Positions 27,421 to 35,009 of a stretch of 64,000 nucleotides of DNA are shown piece by piece; position 1 is the first letter of the stretch; every line of letters begins with the position of its first letter. The stretch lies in assembly GCF_900142575.1 (NCBI RefSeq), contig NZ_FRBI01000005.1, positions 248,001 to 312,000 on the forward strand. Direction: 5' to 3'. The notes beneath the pieces were generated by a model. It was not told where the DNA came from and ran no database searches. It saw only the letters and a program-made list of their open reading frames with translations. Source of the DNA: Actinacidiphila paucisporea (lineage in GTDB: Bacteria; Actinomycetota; Actinomycetes; Streptomycetales; Streptomycetaceae). The position numbers were made by a program, and so were the translations under genes.

Positions 27421-28314
27421 GTGACCTCAGCCATCGGTGCCCCCGGCGGGCCCTCCCCTTCGCCCGACGAGCACCCGCAGCCTCATACACACGACGACTT
27501 CGCCGTCACCTCACCGCGGCTGATCGCCACCGACCTGGACGGAACGTTGCTGCGCAACGACCGCTCCGTGTCGCCGCGTACGATCGCCGCGCTGGCCGCC
27601 GCAGAAGCGGCCGGTATCGAGGTCTTCTTCGTCACCGGGCGTCCCGCACGGTGGATGGGCGTGGTCGCCGAACACCTCGCAGGACACGGAATGGCGATCG
27701 TCGCCAACGGTGCCGCGGTCTACGACCTGCGTGCGCACCGGCTGATCGAGGCCTTTCCGCTGCCCGGGGACGATGCGCTCGCGGTCGCGCACGCACTGCG
27801 CGCCGAGCTGCCCGGCACAAGTTTCGCGATCGAGCGCCCCGGGAGCTTCCGGCGCGAGCCCGCGTACGGAGCCGTCGAGCCCGACGCCGGACCGCCGGCG
27901 CCCGTCGACGTCCTGCTGGCCGAGGACCGCACGCAACCGGTGCTGAAACTGCTGGCCAAGCACCCGTCGATGGATCCCGACGACTTCCTGGCGACGGCAC
28001 TCGCGGTAGCGGGCGGGCACGGTGAGATCACCCGGTCGAGTGAGACCGCCCTGCTGGAGGTCAGCGGCAAGGGCGTCAGCAAGGCCACCACGCTGGCGCG
28101 CTGCTGCGCGGAACGCGGGGTCACGGCGGCCGAGGTGGTCGCCTTCGGCGACATGCCCAACGACCTGGCGATGCTCGGCTGGGCCGGTACGTCCTACGCC
28201 GTCGCCAACGCGCACCCCGCCGTCCTGGCCGCGACCACCCACCGGACGGCGGCGAACGAGGACGACGGGGTGGCGCGGGTGATCGAGCGGATCGTCGCGG
28301 CCCGGCGCAACTGA
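27421..28314 (+). CDS. HAD-superfamily (Cof-type, class IIB) sugar-phosphate phosphatase
   Basis: 297 residues from a GTG preceded by GGGAGGA. About 30 disordered residues precede the domain. HAD motifs: [10 protein letters not shown] (nucleophile Asp), VTGRPARW, a lysine near KGVSKATTL, and the C-terminal [14 protein letters not shown]. Cof-type phosphatases cut phosphate from sugar phosphates or cofactors such as FMN or pyridoxal phosphate. A paralogue with the same architecture lies next to serS (45802-46659). The cap domain lies about 115-215. Confidence 0.9.
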   Translation: MTSAIGAPGGPSPSPDEHPQPHTHDDFAVTSPRLIATDLDGTLLRNDRSVSPRTIAALAAAEAAGIEVFFVTGRPARWMGVVAEHLAGHGMAIVANGAAVYDLRAHRLIEAFPLPGDDALAVAHALRAELPGTSFAIERPGSFRREPAYGAVEPDAGPPAPVDVLLAEDRTQPVLKLLAKHPSMDPDDFLATALAVAGGHGEITRSSETALLEVSGKGVSKATTLARCCAERGVTAAEVVAFGDMPNDLAMLGWAGTSYAVANAHPAVLAATTHRTAANEDDGVARVIERIVAARRN

Positions 28315-28327
28315 CCGGCCGGGCCGC

Positions 28328-28347
28328 ACGTACGCCGTCGCGTACGT
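28328..28347. terminator. Hairpin between convergent HAD and VOC genes
   Basis: ACGTACGC-CGTC-GCGTACGT, an 8-bp perfect stem placed between two convergent stop codons; it can serve both directions. Confidence 0.6.
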
Positions 28348-28360
28348 ACCCCGGCTGCGG

Positions 28361-29146
28361 TCAGCTCCCGCCCTCCATCGCCACGACGGAGAAGACGCCG
28401 CCCTGCGGGTCCTGGACGACGGCCATCCGGCCGATCTTCTCCATGTCGAACGGCGGCGTGAGCACCGACCCGCCGGCCCGCACGACCGCGTCGACGATGC
28501 TGTCGGTGTCGTCCACCGCGAAGTTGACCATCCAGTGCGGCGGGGTGCCGTCGGGCAGGTTGTCCATGCCCATGACGCCGCCGACGGTGTGGCCCTTGAC
28601 CTGGAAGCCGGTGAATTCCGGCATCTCCGGCATCGGGCCCGCGGTCAGGCCGAGGACCGCGGAGTAGAAGTCGCCGGCGCCGTCGGGGTCGGGGCTGTGC
28701 AGCTGGTTCCAGACCAGCGCTCCGTGCTCGTTGACGATCTCGGCACCCTTGAAGTCCCGCGGCTGCCACGCCCCGAAGACGGCACCGTACGGGTCGACGG
28801 CGACGAACATCCGCCCCAGGGTCATCACGTCGGTGGTCGGCATGATCACCGTGCCGCCGTTGGCCTTGACCGCGGCCTCGGTCGCGTCCGCGTCGGCCAC
28901 CGAGAAGTAGGTGGTCCAGGCGGTCGGCGGGGCGGGCTGGTCGTCCATCGCCATGGCCTTCATCAGGCCCGCGACCGGCTTGCCCTTCTGCGTACAGACC
29001 GAATAGCCGCCGTATTCCTCCGGACCTACCTCGCCCTGCCAGCCGAACAGGTCACGGTAGAAGTCCAGCCCGGCTTGCTGGTCGGGCACCATCAGGTCGA
29101 TCCAGCACGGTGTGCCGGGCTCGTAGGGGCCGGTGACTTCGGGCAT
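28361..29146 (-). CDS. Two-domain VOC (glyoxalase/bleomycin-resistance fold) protein
   Basis: 261 residues. Two vicinal-oxygen-chelate repeats: about 10-125 (PCWIDLMVPD, FYRDLFGW, FVAVDPYGAVFGAW) and 140-260 (LVWNQLHSPD, FYSAVLGL, VVQDPQGGVFSV). This layout resembles the mycobacterial Cfp30B/27-kDa antigen group. Some metal-binding positions typical of true glyoxalases are not conserved, so it may bind rather than convert its ligand. Start at the ATG giving MPEVTGPY. Confidence 0.85.
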   Translation of the reverse strand: MPEVTGPYEPGTPCWIDLMVPDQQAGLDFYRDLFGWQGEVGPEEYGGYSVCTQKGKPVAGLMKAMAMDDQPAPPTAWTTYFSVADADATEAAVKANGGTVIMPTTDVMTLGRMFVAVDPYGAVFGAWQPRDFKGAEIVNEHGALVWNQLHSPDPDGAGDFYSAVLGLTAGPMPEMPEFTGFQVKGHTVGGVMGMDNLPDGTPPHWMVNFAVDDTDSIVDAVVRAGGSVLTPPFDMEKIGRMAVVQDPQGGVFSVVAMEGGS

Positions 29147-29355
29147 CTGGCGCCTCCATCGGTGGTCCGGGGTGCCGCGGGGGCCCCGGTGCGGAATGTG
29201 CCGCCACCCCGGCCGGACGACCGGGTGGCCACGCCCCCGATAGACCACCCTCCCCGCCGCCCGGCACTCCCGCTACCCGAACGCGGTGGGGGCGGGGCGG
29301 CTCCTGGGGGTGCTTCGCGCGCCGGCGCTCCGTGCGGGGCACTCCGCCGGGCGTC

Positions 29356-30189
29356 TTACGCGAAGGCGGCGGCGTGCCTGGCCGCCCAGGCCGCGAAGGT
29401 GCCGGCGGGCCGCCCCAGCACGCGCTCGACGTCGGGGGTCACCGCCTGCTCGGCCGGCAGCGGCTCGCCGAGGATGCCGAGGGTGGCGTCCGCGACGGGC
29501 TCCGGCATGAAGCCCAGCATCTGCTCCCTGGCCTCGGCCCTGCTCTGCTCGACGAATTCCACCGGCTCACCCAGGGCGGCACCGATCGCCCGTGCCCGCT
29601 CGCGCGGGGACAGGGCGGCGGGCCCGGTGAGTTCGTACGTACGCCCGACGTGGCCGTCCTCGCGCAGGACGGCGGCCGCGACCTGCGCGACGTCGGCCGG
29701 GTCGATGGCGGGCAGCGCCACCTCGCCGAACGGCGCGAAGACCGTCCGCCGGGTGCGTACCGTCTCGGCCCAGGCAAAGGCGTTGGACGCGAAACCACCC
29801 GGCCGCAGCACCGTCCAGTCCAGGCCCGAGTCCCGTACGGCCGCCTCGAAGCCGGCCGCGTGCGCGTACGCCTGCGGCCGGGTCCCCGCGCCCTGCGAGG
29901 ACAGCAGCACCACGCGGCGTACGCCGCCGGCCTTCGCCGCGTCCAGCACGGCGTGCGGGTCGTCGCCGGCGACCAGCAGGAAGAGCGCGTCGGCCCCGTC
30001 GAAGGCGGGGCGGAGGCTGTCCGGCGCTGCCAGGTCGCCCTGCCGGTGGGTGACGCCGGGGGTTGCCGCCCCTGTCGCCGTCGCTCGCCGCGACACCGCG
30101 ACGACCTCGTCGCCGCCTGCCGCAGCGAGCGCGCTGACGACCTGCTGTCCGACGTTTCCGGTTGCTCCGGTCACCACGATCATGATCAC
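29356..30189 (-). CDS. NmrA/atypical SDR-type NAD(P)-binding oxidoreductase
   Basis: 277 residues. The N-terminal VTGATGNVGQQVV is the glycine-rich nucleotide-binding loop. The usual catalytic Tyr-x3-Lys of classical SDRs is absent, as in NmrA-like proteins and NAD(P)H:quinone oxidoreductase (QorB) relatives. LDWTVLRPGGFASN is the typical central motif. Starts are possible at either of the first two Met codons (MIMIVV). The promoter region contains a TAGGTACCTA palindrome between direct repeats at 30236-30260, typical of HxlR-regulated genes of this kind, but no HxlR gene is adjacent. Confidence 0.85.
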   Translation of the reverse strand: MIMIVVTGATGNVGQQVVSALAAAGGDEVVAVSRRATATGAATPGVTHRQGDLAAPDSLRPAFDGADALFLLVAGDDPHAVLDAAKAGGVRRVVLLSSQGAGTRPQAYAHAAGFEAAVRDSGLDWTVLRPGGFASNAFAWAETVRTRRTVFAPFGEVALPAIDPADVAQVAAAVLREDGHVGRTYELTGPAALSPRERARAIGAALGEPVEFVEQSRAEAREQMLGFMPEPVADATLGILGEPLPAEQAVTPDVERVLGRPAGTFAAWAARHAAAFA

Positions 30190-30235
30190 TCCCAGGTCCG
30201 ATGTCCCGTTGACCCGATGAAGCTAACATCGTGGA

Positions 30236-30260
30236 GATAGTAGGTACCTAGAGGATAGTA
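30236..30260 (-). promoter_or_regulatory. HxlR-like operator region of the NmrA-type gene
   Basis: A perfect palindrome TAGGTACCTA (30241-30250) is bracketed by two copies of GATAGTA (30236-30242 and 30254-30260), 18 bases apart. On the minus strand each copy supplies a TACTAT, a possible -10 element. This AT-richer patch stands out from its surroundings. Confidence 0.55.
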
Positions 30261-30295
30261 ATGGCCTTCTTTGGCGTCGCCGATGAATCGCGCGC

Positions 30296-31195
30296 TCAGC
30301 CGGCCAGCTGCGCCAGGCCCTCCGTCGCGATGCGCTCGAAGACCTTCGGGTCGACGGCGAAGTCCGAATCCGGGATCGGGTGGTGCAGCACGATCTCGGT
30401 GATGCCCAGCTCGGCGTGCTGCCCGGCGAAGTCCACGAAGGCGTCCACCGACTCCAGGGGGGTGTTCCTGTCCGGCGTGAATCCCGTGAGCAGGATCCGC
30501 TCCAGCTCTTCCGGATCCCGGCCCACCGCCGCGCACGCCTCGCCCAGCCGCTCGATCTGCCGGCGGATCGCCGCCCGCGACTGCGTCGGCGTCCCGGCCT
30601 CGAAAAGCGCCGGGTCCCCGGTGGTCACCCAGGCCTGCCCGTACCGCGCCGCCAGGGCGAGCCCGCGCGGCCCGGTCGCCGCGACGGCGAAGGGCAGCCT
30701 CGGCTGCTGCACGCACCCGGGGATATTCCGCGCCTCCTCGGCCGCGTAGTACGTGCCGCGCTCGGTGACCGCGCCCTGCGTCAGCAGCCGGTCCAGCAGC
30801 GCCACGAACTCCCCGAACCGGTCCGCCCGCTCGCGCGCCGTCCACGGCTCCTGCCCGAGCACGGTCGCGTCGAAGCCGGTGCCACCCGCCCCGATGCCCA
30901 GCACGACCCGCCCGCCGGAGACGTCGTCGAGCGTCATCAGGTCCTTGGCGAGCGTGACGGGATGCCGGAAGTTCGGCGAGGTCACGAGGGTTCCCAAACG
31001 AACGGTATCGGTGACGGCCGCGGCGGCGGTCAGCGTCGGCACCGCCCCGAACCACGTCCGGTCCCGGAACGTCCGCCACGACAGGTGGTCGTAGGTGTAG
31101 GCGGCATGGAACCCGAGAGCTTCTGCCCGCTGCCACACCTCCCGCCCCTGCTCGTGCCAGCGGTGGATCGGCAGAATCACAGTGCTCAGACGCAT
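30296..31195 (-). CDS. LLM-class (F420/flavin) oxidoreductase, complete copy
   Basis: 299 residues. Luciferase-like monooxygenase fold. Key segments are TYDHLSWRTF, VRLGTLVTSP, GRVVLGIGAGG and the C-terminal GITEIVLHHP. F420-dependent members reduce or oxidise small organic substrates; whether it uses F420 or FMN cannot be decided. It is downstream in direction of no clear partner. The first 40-240 bases of this gene recur as truncated copies at 32540-32584 and 34036-34284. Confidence 0.88.
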   Translation of the reverse strand: MRLSTVILPIHRWHEQGREVWQRAEALGFHAAYTYDHLSWRTFRDRTWFGAVPTLTAAAAVTDTVRLGTLVTSPNFRHPVTLAKDLMTLDDVSGGRVVLGIGAGGTGFDATVLGQEPWTARERADRFGEFVALLDRLLTQGAVTERGTYYAAEEARNIPGCVQQPRLPFAVAATGPRGLALAARYGQAWVTTGDPALFEAGTPTQSRAAIRRQIERLGEACAAVGRDPEELERILLTGFTPDRNTPLESVDAFVDFAGQHAELGITEIVLHHPIPDSDFAVDPKVFERIATEGLAQLAG

Positions 31196-31219
31196 GAGGA
31201 CGACGATACGGGCCGCCCG

Positions 31220-31731
31220 TCAGACCTTCCCGCGCCGCCAACGGTCGAACGGCTCCAGTCGGGCGATGGCGGGGGCGACCGCGCCTACGGCACCTGCGAA
31301 ATCGTGGGCAAGCCGCACGCACATGCCCAGCAGATCACTGGCATCGCAAACCTCGACCTCCGGCTGCGGCACCCAAGAAGTACGCGAGACGCATTTGATG
31401 AGCACCCGATCGCCGTCGGGGCTGAAGGTCAAAGTGCGCTCAACCCCCTGCGAGTAGAGATCCAGCTCCACCTCCCGGCCCGAACGCAAAGCGTTGATCA
31501 GGCGCGGCAACTCCTCCACAAAGGCCGACATGTCGTAGCCGACGTCGAACACCCAGTCGTCCCGGCCGAAGCCGCCGATGCGGAAGGCGGCGTCTGTCCC
31601 GTCCAGAACACCGCATGCCACCAAGGCCAGGATGTAGTAGTCCTTCCCGTCCTCAAGATGTCCACGTGAGCACCGCGCGCACACGCGACGGCCTCCGGCG
31701 AAGGGCCGGTGAAGGAAAAGTGGAATGGCAC
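31220..31731 (-). pseudogene. Frameshifted gene of unknown function
   Basis: A GTG at 31731, with GGAG eight to ten bases before it, begins VPFHFSFTGPSPEAVACARG. That frame loses sense near 31655, and the adjacent frame continues smoothly as LEDGKDYYILALVACGVLDG to the stop at 31220. Adding one base in the TCTTGAGG tract restores one protein of about 170 residues. Its C-terminal half has VELDLYSQGVERTL and a helical end. I do not recognise the family. The gene may instead be read from a later start as a shorter product. Codon use is normal on both sides of the break. Confidence 0.6.
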
Positions 31732-31825
31732 GGTAATCGCTCCGTAGGTGGGGGCCCATCCGTGTTGACCGACCCGGCGACAGAGAGTCGCCCGAGTTCA
31801 CACACTATGTACTACACTGGGGGCC

Positions 31826-32107
31826 ATGGATACCCCCCGCTCCGGCAAGACCCGGGTCACCAGCGTCTCCCTGCGCGCGGAGACGCTGGAGGCGATTCGC
31901 TCGCGCGCGGGCAAGCAGGGTGTGTCCTCGTACATCGAGGAAGCCGTACAGCGCCAGCTTCAGCGTGAGGCCGTGGACGACCACATCGCGGAGTACGAAG
32001 CTGAGCACGGTCCCGTCGACCAGGCCGAGGTGGCGGCGCGGGTGGAGAGAATCCGGGCGCATCACGCGGCTCACCGCGGTGAGGCCACGCCGGCGGACGC
32101 TGCGTGA
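31826..32107 (+). CDS. Ribbon-helix-helix antitoxin of TA pair 1
   Basis: 93 residues. N-terminal TRVTSVSLRAETLEAIRSRA is a ribbon-helix-helix-like DNA-binding strand and helix. The second half is charged and helical and would wrap the toxin. Its stop overlaps the toxin start by four bases (GTGA), so the two are translated together. The upstream ACACTATGTACTACACT segment, 8-24 bases before the start, is AT-rich and likely holds both promoter and operator. Confidence 0.85.
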   Translation: MDTPRSGKTRVTSVSLRAETLEAIRSRAGKQGVSSYIEEAVQRQLQREAVDDHIAEYEAEHGPVDQAEVAARVERIRAHHAAHRGEATPADAA

Positions 32108-32496
32108 GCGGCACGCTCGTTCTGGACAGCGAGGCCCTATGCAAGCTGTCGAGGCGGCACCGCCACATGACGGTCTGGCTGGACGTGGCTCGCAGCCTCG
32201 ACCTGCTGATCGTGACCAGTGCTGCAACGCTGGTCGAGGCGCGCGATCCCAAGGTCGTCCAGGCGGCGTTCGACTTCGCGGTCTCCCTCACCAAGGTGCG
32301 ACCGATCACGGAAGAGACGGCCCGCTCCGCGACCAAGCTTCTGGCCGCCGAGGGACTTCATGGTCACAAGTACGCCATCGACGCGATGCTGGCGGCCACC
32401 GCACACGCGGAACACGGCGATGTGACAGTCGTGACCAGCGACGTGGACGACCTGCGGCGGCTCTGCCATCCGCGCATCGCAATCGAGCCGATCTGA
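32104..32496 (+). CDS. PIN-domain (VapC-like) toxin of TA pair 1
   Basis: 130 residues. The PIN acidic set is visible: D8 (LVLDSE), E45 (TLVEAR), D93 (YAIDAML) and D113 (VTSDVDD). PIN toxins cut RNA, often tRNA or rRNA, in a metal-dependent way. Block GLHGHKYAIDA and end TSDVDDL are shared with the second toxin at 33618-34019, so they are paralogues. It is followed by a 17-base sequence, CCGCAGGTCAGCCCGTG, and a remnant of the LLM gene. Confidence 0.85.
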   Translation: MSGTLVLDSEALCKLSRRHRHMTVWLDVARSLDLLIVTSAATLVEARDPKVVQAAFDFAVSLTKVRPITEETARSATKLLAAEGLHGHKYAIDAMLAATAHAEHGDVTVVTSDVDDLRRLCHPRIAIEPI

Positions 32497-32532
32497 CATT
32501 CGCACGCGCAGGGGCGGTTCTCAAAGGAGCAC

Positions 32533-32549
32533 CCGCAGGTCAGCCCGTG
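32533..32549. repeat. 17-bp junction sequence, copy 1
   Basis: CCGCAGGTCAGCCCGTG, 37 bases after the toxin 1 stop. An identical copy lies at 34029-34045 after toxin 2. On the minus strand it encodes the last residues (Thr-Gly-stop) of both truncated LLM copies. Confidence 0.8.
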
Positions 32550-32584
32550 CGGTAGATCGGCAGGATCACAGTGCTCAGACGCAT
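32540..32584 (-). pseudogene. LLM gene remnant, first 12 codons only
   Basis: The 14-codon frame starts MRLSTVILPIYR, identical to the LLM start apart from one residue, then runs straight into the junction sequence and stops. The bases before and after the ATG also match the complete gene. Everything between codon 12 and the 3' tail is missing. Confidence 0.75.
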
Positions 32585-32649
32585 GGGGACGACCCTATGC
32601 CGCCCCTGCAGGACCGCGGCGGACGCCGCGGGAAGGGGAGGCCGGCCGG

Positions 32650-33099
32650 TCACTTGGTGCTTTTGCCGTAGCGCTTGGCCAGAACGGGGTCGGATTCCCA
32701 CCACGGACCGGTCGGGCCGCCCATGTCGCCCTCGCTCGCACGGTCCTCGGGGGCCGGCGCTTGTACCGGACGTGGATCATGGATCCGCAAGCGGAAGACC
32801 AACCCGGGGAACGCCCAAAGGATCAGTGCCAACAGGGGCACCATCGCCGCTGCCATGAAGAGCCCTGTGCTGGAACTGACGATCCGGTACTTCTCACCGT
32901 CGGTCACGGTGATGTCGACCGTGTTCGACCTGTTCCCCCCGCCGGTGACCCGCACGGTGTGCGGACCCGGCTCAACCGTGAATTCCGCCGTCTCCCCTTG
33001 CCGGACCGGACCGACCTTGTGCCCGTCGATGACGACACCGAGCTTCCCGGCCCTGCCGAACGGTCGAGCCTCCGCCAGCACCACCAGAACCGCAGCCAC
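32650..33099 (-). CDS. Membrane-anchored protein of unknown function with an Ig/PEGA-like domain
   Basis: 149 residues. The N-terminal half (about 15-75) is beta-rich: KLGVVIDGHKVGPVRQGETA and PGPHTVRVTGG resemble PEGA-type beta-sandwich domains. A single strong helix follows (about 78-102, LFMAAAMVPLLALILWAFPG). The C-terminal tail ends in a charged GPWWESD segment. The start is a GTG and uncertain. No neighbour suggests its job; it lies between the two toxin-antitoxin pairs. Confidence 0.65.
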   Translation of the reverse strand: MAAVLVVLAEARPFGRAGKLGVVIDGHKVGPVRQGETAEFTVEPGPHTVRVTGGGNRSNTVDITVTDGEKYRIVSSSTGLFMAAAMVPLLALILWAFPGLVFRLRIHDPRPVQAPAPEDRASEGDMGGPTGPWWESDPVLAKRYGKSTK

Positions 33100-33340
33100 C
33101 CACTACCTCCAGGTCTCCGCCGTGATCATGTGCAGGGACCGTACACCTGAACGATGGCCTGGCCGCGGTCTTTGTGTGCAGAGGCACGAGTGACACGGGC
33201 CAATCTGCCGTGCCCGTGAGCCCGGGGTGCCGAGAGCTACCGGGCGGCGGAGATTTTTCACCTGCCGCCAGCCATAAGTAGGGCCGACGATACGGTCCGG
33301 CGCTCGGACTTACCGCGCGCCCGGTGGCCGAAGAGGAAAG

Positions 33341-33365
33341 ATACCGCGTGCATACTGCGGTATGC
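33341..33365. promoter_or_regulatory. Overlapping palindromes before antitoxin 2, probable autoregulatory operator
   Basis: ATACCGC (33341-33347) pairs with GCGGTAT (33357-33363), and GCATAC (33350-33355) with GTATGC (33360-33365). They lie 8-32 bases before the antitoxin start codon. Confidence 0.7.
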
Positions 33366-33372
33366 TCGCCGT

Positions 33373-33621
33373 ATGGCTGACACGACCCGGATCACGGTCA
33401 CGCTGCCGACCGAGCAGGTGGCAGAGCTGAAGAAGCTCACGGACAACGTCTCCGGCTATGTGGCCGAGGCAGTCGCCCGTCAGATCAGGCACCAACTGCT
33501 CGGGGTCGACCTGCGGAGCTACGAGGACGAGCACGGATCCTTCGGCGAAGAGGAGCTGGCCGAGGCCCGAGCGCGTATCGCGGGTGCGACGGGGACTGAG
33601 GGCGGCGCGAGCGCCGCGTGA
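33373..33621 (+). CDS. Ribbon-helix-helix antitoxin of TA pair 2
   Basis: 82 residues. N-terminal TTRITVTLPTEQVAELKKLT is a classic ribbon-helix-helix strand and helix. The C-terminal half is helical and acidic. Four-base overlap with the toxin gene (GTGA). Similar layout to antitoxin 1, but the sequences differ clearly in the DNA-binding part, so the two pairs probably do not share operators. Confidence 0.85.
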   Translation: MADTTRITVTLPTEQVAELKKLTDNVSGYVAEAVARQIRHQLLGVDLRSYEDEHGSFGEEELAEARARIAGATGTEGGASAA

Positions 33622-34019
33622 GTCAGCACATCGAATCTGTTGTTCTGGACAGTGAGGGCCTGTCGGCCTGGGTCGCCCAGGACCGGAAGGTTCTGGGCCT
33701 GCTGAAGGTGTTTCACGAGATGGGCGCGGATCTGATCATCAGCGCGAACACCATCGTGGAGGTCAGCCATTCCCGCGTGGACATGCCGCGGCTCCAGTGG
33801 ACACTGTCCCGGGTCAAGGTGGAGCCGGTCACAGAGCAGACCGCCAAGGAAGCGGCGCGGCTGCTCAAGACGGCTGGCCTGCACGGTCACAAGTACGCCA
33901 TCGACGCGACCGTCGCGGAAGCGGCCCTGCGGCAGGCCGGGCCCGTGGTCCTCCTGACGTCGGACATCGACGGCATGGGCCGCCTGTGCGGCAAGCGGAT
34001 CGGGCTCATCGGCCTCTGA
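33618..34019 (+). CDS. PIN-domain (VapC-like) toxin of TA pair 2
   Basis: 133 residues. Acidic residues D11 (VLDSEGL), E48 (TIVEVS), D96 (HKYAIDAT) and D116 (LTSDIDG) fit the PIN active site. It shares VLDSE, GLHGHKYAIDA and TSDxD with toxin 1, indicating common descent. The stop is followed nine bases later by the 17-bp junction sequence and a longer remnant of the LLM gene. Confidence 0.85.
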   Translation: MSQHIESVVLDSEGLSAWVAQDRKVLGLLKVFHEMGADLIISANTIVEVSHSRVDMPRLQWTLSRVKVEPVTEQTAKEAARLLKTAGLHGHKYAIDATVAEAALRQAGPVVLLTSDIDGMGRLCGKRIGLIGL

Positions 34020-34028
34020 GCCGCAGAA

Positions 34029-34045
34029 CCGCAGGTCAGCCCGTG
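34029..34045. repeat. 17-bp junction sequence, copy 2
   Basis: CCGCAGGTCAGCCCGTG, identical to 32533-32549. Confidence 0.8.
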
Positions 34046-34284
34046 ATGCGTGAACGCGGCTTGACCGAGGTCACCAGCGTCCCGAGCCGGATCCGCTCGG
34101 TCGCGGCCGCCGCCGCTGTGAGCGTGGGGATGGCCCCGAACCACGGCCCGTCCCTGAAGGTCCGCCACGACAGGTGGTCGTAGGTGTAGGCGGCGTGAAG
34201 GCCGAGAGCCTCGGCCCGCTGCCACACCTCCCGCCCCTGCTCGTGCCAGCGGTAGATCGGCAGGATCACGGTGCTCAGTCGCAT
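34036..34284 (-). pseudogene. LLM gene remnant, N-terminal 80 residues
   Basis: 82 codons. It begins MRLSTVILPIYRWHEQGREV and follows the complete LLM protein to LGTLVTS with about 90% identity by eye. It then ends in a short unrelated stretch and the Thr-Gly-stop tail. Only the first quarter of the enzyme remains, so it is surely non-functional. Downstream it is joined to toxin 2. Confidence 0.88.
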
Positions 34285-34429
34285 GCTGCCGACCCCACGC
34301 GCTCGATCCGGGGTCGAGTTTCCGGCGCCTGACTCGTGGTGACGTGTTCGTCGTTCACCAGGAACAGCTCCCACGGCCGTGGCCCGCACGGCTTCCCGCC
34401 CGCCGCTGCGCGTCGCGGTCGTGTCGGTA

Positions 34430-34830
34430 AGGCAGGTGAGAACCTCAGCACGCCGAGATCGCGAACGGTAGCGGCGAGTGCGCGGACGAGGTCGGTTTCG
34501 GCATCGGTTCGCCACACCGGGCGAATGCCAAGGGCGGCATGTCGAGGACGGGGAGCCACCAGATGTTCGGCATACCCCAGTACCGGGTTACGTGGCTGGG
34601 GAAGCCGTGGACGACCTCGCCCATGCCGACCATGGTGATCAGATCGTCGGCGCCGGTCACAACAGTCCTGCCGCGCTCGATCGGCCGGCCCCTTCGGGTG
34701 TAGAAGGGCAGGTAGCTGTCTTCCCAGTAGTCCGGCAGGCCAGGTGCGGAGACGTGCGGAAAATCGGCGAACGTCTCCAATGACACCGAGGCCCGTACGG
34801 CGAGCTCGTCCTGGGCGTCGAGGTGACCGT
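34430..34830 (-). pseudogene. Decayed LysR-family regulator, C-terminal sensor domain only
   Basis: The minus strand encodes the end of a LysR effector domain: LPDYWEDSYLPFYTRRGRPI, then GADDLITMVGMGEVVHGFPS, then RYW. At about 34515-34525 the frame breaks, and the expected ending PVWRTDAETDLVRALAATV continues in the neighbouring frame. The N-terminal helix-turn-helix and half the sensor domain are absent. The piece is therefore both truncated and frameshifted. Confidence 0.75.
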
Positions 34831-34987
34831 GGTCGAGGTCCACCTCACGAACGACTCCCGGGTGGTCGCTCGTTGTACGCGGGAGGGGTTCCGGCAGGAC
34901 ATCGGCTTGCTGGAACTGCCCCTGCCGGTGCCGCCTCCGGACGGGGCTCACTGGGTCGAGGCGTATCGGCGCTGGGCCGGCTGTTGA
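34784..34987 (+). pseudogene. Orphan C-terminal gene fragment, family unknown
   Basis: An open frame without a usable start ends at a TGA at 34985-34987. It includes VEVHLTNDSRVVARCTREGF and LPLPVPPPDGAHWVEAYRRW, which look like true protein sequence. It overlaps the upstream limit of the LysR remnant on the other strand, so a deletion junction probably lies near 34790-34830. Confidence 0.4.
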
Positions 34988-35009
34988 GGAAAGCGAACCC
35001 GGACGAGTG

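Noticed and set aside
27227..27424. 65-codon plus-strand frame across the 12-bp repeats
   Set aside because: Low-complexity HPE-type repeats, no ribosome-binding site and it overlaps the HAD gene start.
31664..31672. CACGTGAGC as another parS-like site
   Set aside because: Only the CACGTG core matches; flanking bases do not fit parS.
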